Shown: piece after piece, positions 23,243-30,000 of the stretch | Position numbering within the stretch: the first letter of the stretch is position 1 | Layout: every line of letters starts with the position of its first letter | From: Glandiceps talaboti | Lineage: Eukaryota; Hemichordata; Enteropneusta; Spengelidae | DNA: 30,000 nt | Direction: 5' to 3' | NCBI RefSeq assembly: GCF_964340395.1 | Contig: NC_135562.1 | Location: 7,735,134 to 7,765,133 of the forward strand | Notes under the pieces: model-generated | Databases searched by the model: none | What the model was told of the DNA's origin: nothing | What the model saw: the letters and a program-made list of their open reading frames with translations, nothing else | Program-made: the position numbers and the translations under genes

Positions 23243-23512
23243 CTAGCAACCACTTTCAGCATCCTTCAATGGTATTTCAACATCTGTTTTAGATTTTAAA
23301 GACAAATTAGATGCTTGTTGCCTTGGTGATGAAGTCTTAGATGCTTGTCGCCTTGGTGATGCAGTCTTAGATGTTTGTCTCCTTGGTGACACCGAAACAA
23401 AGAATGGATTTCTGTCTGATGCGAGAATGAGGGGACTTTGTACGATGGGTGAAAGTGGTGCATTAGTTTCTGTCTGCTCCATCCACTCTGATGGTAAATG
23501 TCTTGACACTGG
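23243..23512 (-). CDS. DUF389 gene last exon: phosphosite-repeat tail
   Basis: Acceptor tttttcag; stop TAG at 23243-23245. Encodes PVSRHLPSEWMEQTETNAPL, then three near-copies of SPRRQASKT and ends KDAESGC. No AATAAA on the minus strand was found close downstream, so the 3' end is unknown. Confidence 0.85.
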   Translation of the reverse strand, partial: PVSRHLPSEWMEQTETNAPLSPIVQSPLILASDRNPFFVSVSPRRQTSKTASPRRQASKTSSPRQQASNLSLKSKTDVEIPLKDAESGC

Positions 23513-26500
23513 CTGAAAAAAAAAATGAAAACAAGAAAATGGAAACAGTTGAGTTCTTTCTTATTCTTCTTTAAAGTCATGTACATCCCTTATTAGTCTG
23601 GGTATTATTCCGCATTGGTGTTCATGCATTCACAAAGTTCAGTCAAAATTATGAGGACCATGCCCTGAGTCCTCAATAATTTAAATGTGTTTATTGACAT
23701 TGACCCAATAGCATTAATGGGGAGCTTGTTCCAGATATGTTTGTCAGGTTTGTCAACTGACTGATCTTTGTGACAAGTTTGTATACAGAAGCGCCCTCTA
23801 TGGTGAAAAAAATTAACAGAGTATAGCACCCTTTAGTTATATATAACATGGAGGTAGACAGGCATCTTTGTTGGTCTAGCACTGAACTGTGTTTAATATT
23901 TTGAGTTTGGCGCCCTCAGTGTTGTGTAATGGTTTGAACACTGCACATATCTCACCTGAGCTGATGGTAATTCTTTGATGATGTGTTGGTATGTTTTATC
24001 ACCTTCTATTTTCTCCAGTAATGTTTGGAATCTTCTGGCCATGATGGCTGCCTCTGTACCCTTGACTCTTTCTGTACCCGAAGCTTCACCTGTATCACTG
24101 TTTAATTTCTGCAAAGATATAGTGGCACAATGGATCTTTATACTTCCTCAACTCCGTGTGCTCAGCATACAATCCACTGCAGCTTTTATAAGCCTACAAC
24201 TGTGGTTCAAGTCTTGCCCAAGGACTTAGTCATTCAGGAACAAATGGCAGTAGCAAGGCTTTGAATAACCTGTAACCCACAGATTCTAAGCTAATCACCA
24301 AATTAATCTGATTAAAATCTGATGTTTTCAATATGGCTCGATTTCTTTATTTACCTCTATTCATTCCAGGAATGATCACTACCATCCCACTCGAAACAAC
24401 AGAAATCAGCAGTAAGCAATGGAAATAGAGGTAAATAAAGCAATACAGTCACTTTCACCACATCAGATTTTAATCAGATTGGTTCCAAGCCAGCCATGCT
24501 AACCAATCAACCATCATCATAGTGAACTCCACACTGTAAATGATTTATTTGCATACCTCCCATTCTTCGTAGAACATTTTTCCAAGTAGTTGTCCCTGGT
24601 GTTGGTTTTCAATAGTTTGATAGTACGATCTGGCTACTTTGATGTCAGTTTTCCAGAAATGAGAAGTTGTTGCTGAACTTGTATGGGGTGCTACTTCTTT
24701 TATCTGAAAGTCAATTTATTTGCATGAATTTATTAATAGTTTTTAGTTTTTTTATCCAACAACACTTGAGTTTATATCAAACACAGGAAGAATCATATTT
24801 CTGTTGTTAATCAATTATCACAAAATTATGTGATTTTGACGAAAATGTAGATAATTTCCGAACTTTGAAAAATAGGTATGAAATCATCACACATTTCAAT
24901 CATTAGAAATAAAATGTAAATATAAAATCTATCAATTATATTACATTGCCTTTGTATCAATCTCTCAATCAAAAGAATTTGTATAGTGCCAAAATCCAAT
25001 ACAACATAATGTTCCATGGCACTGAACAGGAACAATAGTTGATCAATGTAAAAAGTTAGAGAAAGCTCTTGTAAACAGATGTGTCTTGATGTCCTTCTTG
25101 AATTTATCGACAATTGATGAAGAATGAAGTTCAAGTGTTAGAGGTAATAAATAGACAGTCACATTGTGTAATGTTAATTAGATGCCAATTGTACAGTAAC
25201 AGGTTGTAATTGTGATTGGCATTGATTTATAGGTGCGGACCCAAAAATCAGTTTTGTTTTATTTATTGTACCATACTATGGGTACATGTAAAGCTACAGA
25301 CTACATTTACCTACGGGTTATTCAATTTTGTTCTGGGTGTACAATATTATGAATAAGTTACTATTTCTAACAGAAGACATATTCAAAGGACATTCCAGTT
25401 GCAGCCAGTGCAACTTTCAAGTACACAGAATTTCAAATATAATATCAATTTTACAAAACAGACAGGTACAAAAGATGAACAAATTATGAAAAACTTACTT
25501 TTAAAACGATGATACCAACTATAAATATACAAACTATATTCAATAATGTCAGTACTAAACTAATACTGCCTGCCACAAAGAGATCTAATGCTGGGTTCTG
25601 ATACTCCATAGATGCTGTATGCTCATTGGTTATATTTGACCCAAGGGTCAAGTTTGTGGGGTCATAGGTCACAGGAACAATGGTTGTCTCTGTTTCCACA
25701 TAACCAATGACATGGACATTGAGAAGTGCATACGCCCAAAGGATACCCTGAAAATGAAATTTTCAAAGAATACTTTTTTTGAGAAGACAATATAAAACTC
25801 TTTTTCCAATCTGTAATGGCTGTACATCTGATGAGAAGAAATAAATAACACAGAGAACATATGGAAAAACAACGGAAAACATAACTACCTGAACTAGACA
25901 CTCACATAAAAAAAAAAAAAATTCATTAAAAAAAAAAAAAAAAATCTACCTACCCACCTATTCTAATATTGAATGTAATCGGAACCACACAATTTTTTTT
26001 GTTAGGCCTAAAGTACATTTGAGATGATTAAAATTTACTAACATACGTTACTGGAATATAAATTCATTAGCTGCACTTTGGATGTTCACTTAACCTACAA
26101 CAATGGGGTTATATTATATGTAGAACGCTGCCAAGGAATGTATTTGATATGTTTTGCAGTCTTCTTGTTTACATACTGTACTCATCTTTAGTTACAAAAA
26201 TTTCATTTTTCTTTTTATCACTTTTTTAAATGTTAAAATTTGTACTCACAGCATTGACAGCTGGTGGTAGCAATGATGCAGATATGGCGACACCAACCAA
26301 TGATCCAATATTACCACCTAGTACAGATATGGCAACTGCAGCTCCTGACGGCAATGCTATGAACACACCAACTACCAGACCCCTCAGCTCACCTCTGAAA
26401 AGATACACATTTACTCTGTGAGCTTCTATCATAATACTATATGTAATGTTTTGAAAGGGAAATTTTGTTTCTTTGCAGTGTGTTAGGGTTGAATATATGA

Positions 26501-28306
26501 TATAATATTTTGGATAAAAGTGTGTTTACTTCAAAATAAATTTCCCCATACTTCTTTGAAATCTTATATAACATACTGAATGAATACCAAGTTTGGTTGT
26601 CATGGTGATTAACAAATTGTCCAGGCTATATTCTAGTTAACAATTTCATACTCTAAGAAATTGAATTGATGAAAATGATTAGTCTTGTATCTCACCTACT
26701 TGACATGGCTTCAGTTGGCCATCCTAGTACATCACCCCAAGTACCAAGGACTAAACCAAATATGAAACCTACAACAAAAGAAGAAAAAAGTATGTTGTTG
26801 TTACTTTCATTTCTGTGCATGGGAGAGGGTAGCCTGATTACTGCACTGTCCAGATACATCGTTAGCTGGTTGAACCTCCTAGCCCTTGTATTCTCCGCTT
26901 GTGTTGAGAAAAATTACAAATGATTCACGTAGACACATCCCCAATAGTCGTTATAATGGTTATCCAGCACCCATGTGGTTAAATTTACATATATAACATA
27001 TGTAAATAACATGTAAATTACCATATCACGTAGCATAATGAGTGTATATTCACATACTGATTCATTTGAATAATGATAGTCTGACTAGTCATGGTTGAAG
27101 GGACTTCACACTGTCATCAACAAGGCTATTGGTGAAAATTTTCAATTTGTTATCAGTTTTGGAAATGTAATCATTACAAGCAGAGAATATGACCAGCTAA
27201 TGATGTATCTCAACAGTGCAGTAAACAGGCTAGGGAGGGAGGGGTTAGGGGAGATGTTTTTTCACATCTAAAAGACATAAATGTGCTATATGAATAAGCT
27301 GATAGATAGTTCTCCTTACCACATATAATACATAACAGCAAACCAATAATCTCTGTCTTCATACCAAGATTTCTAAGTTTGACGTGTGCTATCACTGTAC
27401 CAAATGTCCCGGCAAGAATCGGCCCCTGTGAAAAATGTACAAAATGGAACATATTGCATTTACATATTTTGTTTTCAGTTACTGTATTTTTCCAAAATTG
27501 CTTCATGAAGATGCACACTTTTGAACATATTACAGATTTCATTTTCAACTTATTGCAAGACCTTGAGCAAAAACAGCTGCCACACAAACCTAGATCTAGA
27601 TGCTAGTGGATTTTAGGATGATGTGACATCACAAGCAGGGAGTTTTCCCAGCATCCTTTGTACTTGTGGCAGAAGTTCTCAAAATGGCTGCACACAGTGA
27701 GACTCAACATGGCAGAATTTTGACATTTTGAAGGTGCATAATTTTAATTTGTTTCATTTTATTTCTAAAATTCACACACATGTTGATGAAATACACAAAG
27801 AAAAGCTATTTGAAAAGCGTACATTTCTTTGATTGCACCTTTCCTTTAAAGGTTAAAATTACAGTTAAGTCATCTTTGCACCTTTCCAAAGTGTAGTGCT
27901 TAACCTTTCCTCTAAATCTATGGTAAATATTACAGCACATTACAATGTTTTCTACATGAAATTTTCAGTAGATGGAGGCACCATGCATCAGTCAAGAAAA
28001 ATTCCTGATGCAATATCTATTGAGAAGTAAATATCAACATGAAAACATGCAAACCAATATACTGTACACTGTTCAACTCTCTGTCTCTCTTCCACTGTGA
28101 ACTTTAAAATGAATTTTATTTGTGGTGTATAGAAGAATTTCTGTGAAGTCGTACTTACCATTAAAGGTGATATCAACATACTTGCTACAAGAATCACTGA
28201 GCTGTCCTCTGATAAACCAATGGCAGCAATTATACTAGAGAGATAAGAAAGGCAGAGAGAGAGCTTTTCATTGGATAAGAATCACTCTAAAACTGTGCTT
28301 GTGAGA

Positions 28307-28381
<75 letters not shown>

Positions 28382-28475
28382 TAGAAAGACAGAGAGGGAG
28401 ACAGACAGACAGACAGACAGAACAGAGACTGAAAGACAGTAACAGACAGTCAGTCAGTCAGTCAGTCAGTCAGTC

Positions 28476-28522
<47 letters not shown>

Positions 28523-28809
28523 AAGTGAGAAATAAACACATGTATAGAGATAGAGAGAAACAGAGAGACAAAGACAGAGATCAAGAGATTTGGAGCACAT
28601 TTGTGCAGATAATCTTCATATCCTTTTTTTTCTTGTGACCACAACGTCACTGGATGGTCAAGGAGATAAATGACTAATTAAATGAATTAGGCCAGCAAAG
28701 CATGCTGGGATATCATACCTGGCAAGAATGATCAGAATCACAAAGTCAAAGGTCAAATCACCGGCATTCTGAACAGTTTCAACAACCTATGATGGTATGA
28801 ATAAATTCA

Positions 28810-28852
<43 letters not shown>

Positions 28853-29896
28853 AATTACAAATAAATAAATAAATAAATAATGAATACATTTATTGAATAT
28901 AGGCTTTACATATACAATAAATCTGTAAATATTTGGATAACAAAAATGCAGTGGGATAATTAAATATCATTCATCAATATTTTTCTTTGTTCAACCAAGC
29001 CTAGGAAAATATGGGTGACCTAAAGGGCCTTCTCACTACGAGTCACTAGATGAGTAGAGACGAAATCTTTAGGTCGCAAGAATATTCTCACTGAATGAAG
29101 AGGAAAATATTGGGAAATAATATAACCATACCTCATCCAGCATACCTTATGAAAAATTGGGAAAAATGATGGTGATTTGGGAAATCTGGAGTCATATTTC
29201 AAACACTGCTGAACCATTGACATTGACACAAACTGTTGTGATGAAGAACAACCAGGGTATAAAACCCTAGACTCTCTCACAGTCCTCGGAGCTTCGCTTT
29301 ACTAAAATTGACGCTAAATGAATTATTTTGTATGTACTGATACCATCTACATAACAGACTCCATGATCGTACTCGAACAACCTTGTACTGTGCGCCCTCA
29401 TTGACCACATAGAGATATCTGTTCGTTGACGTGTGACTGCGACGCTCCATATTTTCGCGAAGCCCGGATTTTTGTGATAACACGGAGCGTCGGAGTCACA
29501 CGTCAATGAATGGTTATCTCTATCATGGTCAATGAGGGCGCACAGTACAAGGATATTCGAGTACGGTTATTTAGCTGGCATCGGTACATACAAAACAATT
29601 CGCTTTAATTTTAGTAAAGCGAAGCTCTGAGGGCTGTAAGAGTCTAATAAAACCCATATTTCTGTTCTGTTTAATTGTTGAAGTAGGAGTCCTAAAATCA
29701 CCAAAAAAAAAATCCATTTTATATACTGACCTGAGCTACAGTCAGTCTTGATTTTATGGATTTAAGAAAGCTGCCTTGTCTGGTAGGTGTTACCATGGCA
29801 GCATGTTCACCTGACTTTTCCATCTCATCCTCCTCCTCCTCCTCCTTATCATCATCATCAGGTTCTTGGGAGAAATATATAGATGCTGGAACAATA
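23243..29896 (-). CDS. DUF389-family multipass membrane protein, 3' ten coding exons; 5' end beyond window
   Basis: Minus-strand gene. Exons in coding order: 29896-29731, 28786-28719, 28234-28159, 27425-27320, 26768-26696, 26394-26250, 25747-25499, 24703-24557, 24108-23956 and 23512-23243. Borders follow GT/AG and phases agree throughout, giving 483 residues to the stop. Residues 1-55: cytosolic-looking stretch with a DDDDKEEEEEDE acidic run. About 69-230: membrane core with the family hallmarks IIAAIGLSEDSSVILVASML-ISPLMGP, GELRGLVVGVF, LPSGAAVAISVLGG and LVGVAISASLLPPAVNA. About 237-265: likely extracytosolic loop with NLT, NIT sequons. About 270-293: last membrane span. The remainder is a soluble tail. 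DUF389 (Pfam PF04087, known chiefly from bacteria and some eukaryotes) has no established function; transport is a guess. The acidic run and Ser/Arg-rich tail are not part of the bacterial core. Confidence 0.9.
23674..23745 (-). pseudogene. Possible LINE reverse-transcriptase C-terminal remnant
   Basis: In a DUF389-gene intron the minus strand reads HIWNKLPINAIGSMSINTFK, which resembles the WN-x-LP...S-x-NTFK segment near the end of several non-LTR retrotransposon reverse transcriptases. The match is short and unsupported by further domains. Confidence 0.3.
23956..24108 (-). CDS. DUF389 gene exon: soluble tail, part 2
   Basis: Acceptor tttgcag, donor gtgaga; 51 whole codons, including AAIMARRFQTLLEKIEGDK, a likely helix. 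Confidence 0.85.
24298..24484. mobile_element. Palindromic MITE-like element, 187 bp
   Basis: Left ccaaattaatctgattaaaa, ctgatg, tttatttacctctatt; right aatagaggtaaataaa, catcagattttaatcag, attggt. Arms of about 70 bp with drift between. Lies in the DUF389-gene intron 24109-24556. Confidence 0.75.
24557..24703 (-). CDS. DUF389 gene exon: soluble tail, part 1
   Basis: Acceptor ctttcag, donor gtatgc; 49 whole codons, IKEVAPHTSSATTSHFW to GKMFYEEWE. Charged and aromatic, no family recognised. Confidence 0.85.
24970..25140. repeat. Possible decayed SINE-like dispersed repeat
   Basis: aatttgtatagtgccaaaat and ccatggcactgaac form a small stem of the kind seen in abundant invertebrate repeats with a tatagcgcc...ggcgctt core. 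Only one copy is visible in this window. The rest of introns 24704-25498 and 25748-26249 is AT-rich with poly-A runs near 25910-25945. Confidence 0.3.
25499..25747 (-). CDS. DUF389 gene exon: loop and last membrane span
   Basis: Acceptor ttttcag, donor gtaagt; 83 whole codons. A short span (ILWAYALLNVHVIGY) is followed by a Thr/Asn-rich loop with sequons and a long span (LFVAGSISLVLTLLNIVCIF). Confidence 0.9.
26250..26394 (-). CDS. DUF389 gene exon: GELRG and LPP motifs
   Basis: Acceptor ttttcag, donor gtgagt. Encodes GELRGLVVGVFIALPSGAA and LVGVAISASLLPPAVNA, the most conserved part of the family. Confidence 0.94.
26696..26768 (-). CDS. DUF389 gene exon
   Basis: Acceptor tgtag, donor gtgaga. 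Encodes FIFGLVLGTWGDVLGWPTEA. Phase 1 entry and phase 2 exit match both neighbours. Confidence 0.88.
26769..28158. other. DUF389-gene introns flanking exon 27320-27425, no named element
   Basis: Apart from that exon, this stretch shows only short motifs: tgatgtgacatca (a palindrome at about 27619) and repeated cacctttcc/aacctttcc words at 27836-27910. No credible exon or complete transposon found. Confidence 0.5.
27320..27425 (-). CDS. DUF389 gene exon
   Basis: Acceptor tcacag, donor gtaagg. Encodes GPILAGTFGTVIAHVKLRN and EIIGLLLCIIC. Confidence 0.9.
28159..28234 (-). CDS. DUF389 gene exon: signature motif
   Basis: Acceptor ctctag, donor gtaagt. Encodes IIAAIGLSEDSSVILVASML and the start of SPLMGP. 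Confidence 0.92.
28258..28520. repeat. 30-bp module plus (GA)n/(GACA)n/(CAGT)n microsatellite
   Basis: The module at 28258-28287 is identical base for base to 19454-19483, and is again followed by GA and GACA tracts (28311-28520). It begins about 25 bp upstream, in gene orientation, of a DUF389 exon acceptor. Confidence 0.9.
28719..28786 (-). CDS. DUF389 gene exon: first membrane span
   Basis: Acceptor catag, donor gtatga. Encodes VVETVQNAGDLTFDFVILI, with the TFD lead-in usual before the first DUF389 span. Too short to show as an open frame. Confidence 0.88.
28801..28880. repeat. (AAAT)n microsatellite
   Basis: Tandem aaat units with one short break, next to the acceptor of exon 28719-28786. 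Confidence 0.95.
29021..29155. repeat. Dispersed repeat with terminal hairpin, copy 2
   Basis: taaagggccttctcactacg, agtcactagatgagtag, tctttaggtcgcaagaatat and gaagaggaaaatattggga run parallel to 18913-19055. Confidence 0.6.
29268..29646. mobile_element. Mutator-like fold-back MITE, 379 bp
   Basis: Flanked by a perfect 9-bp direct repeat, ataaaaccc at 29259-29267 and 29647-29655. Ends tagactct / agagtcta, with arms of about 165 bp: agcttcgctttactaaaatt, tgtactgtgcgccctcattg and ttgacgtgtgact are all mirrored. The central loop contains ttcgcgaagcccgg. Long arms plus a 9-bp duplication fit the Mutator superfamily. No coding content. Confidence 0.85.
29731..29896 (-). CDS. DUF389 gene exon: acidic pre-membrane segment
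   Basis: Acceptor ggtttcag, donor gtcagt. Encodes IVPASIYFSQEP, the acidic run, then MVTPTRQGSFLKSIKSRLT. Begins mid-codon, so at least one more coding exon lies to the right. Confidence 0.8.
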
Positions 29897-30000
29897 CTGA
29901 AACCATAAAATACAATAATTTGTGTATTCATATATTAGTGACTGTAGAGGAATCAAACAGGTGGTTGTACAAACTATCATGTGTACATGTAACATGAAAT

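Noticed and set aside
29020-29506. Minus-strand open frames of 68-86 codons
   Set aside because: They run through a dispersed repeat and one arm of the Mutator-like MITE, outside the DUF389 exons.

Overview
This is a eukaryotic window from an intron-rich, AT-rich genome of a non-vertebrate animal. The encoded proteins stay very close to vertebrate orthologues, introns fall at conserved positions, and non-coding DNA is full of small fold-back DNA transposons, microsatellites and minisatellites. An invertebrate deuterostome (hemichordate or lancelet-like) or a slowly evolving lophotrochozoan fits best. That taxonomic call is inference.

Three protein genes are supported. (1) Plus strand, 2018-8442: the last eight coding exons of a Src-family tyrosine kinase, from the start of the SH2 domain to the stop codon. 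The N-terminal tail and SH3 exons lie off the left edge. (2) Plus strand, 14829-19847: a complete seven-exon COPS5 (CSN5/JAB1) gene of 335 residues, with an intact JAMM metalloprotease centre. (3) Minus strand, 29896-23243: the last ten coding exons (483 residues) of a multipass membrane protein of the DUF389 family, whose 5' end lies off the right edge. COPS5 and the DUF389 gene converge on the gap 19848-23242; the kinase and COPS5 run in tandem. Nothing suggests that the three genes act in one pathway.

The space between exons is mostly repeats: a 48-bp minisatellite built from a fold-back element (994-1473), a 31-bp minisatellite of about 30 units (11265-12212), several microsatellites, a tRNA-derived SINE (18008-18356), and at least eight palindromic MITE-like elements. 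Three elements carry diagnostic target-site duplications: a hAT-like MITE (6448-6619, 8 bp), a TTAA MITE (22653-23012) and a Mutator-like MITE (29268-29646, 9 bp).

The most interesting observations lie in the kinase gene. One exon start was tandemly duplicated, acquired a stop codon, and took a hAT MITE at its splice acceptor (6440-6680). A second exon has a duplicated acceptor exactly 57 bp upstream that would keep the reading frame (8177). The animal DUF389 gene, with an acidic stretch before its membrane core and a triplicated RRQ-type phosphosite repeat in its tail, is the least understood protein here. I did not find a new multi-gene system.
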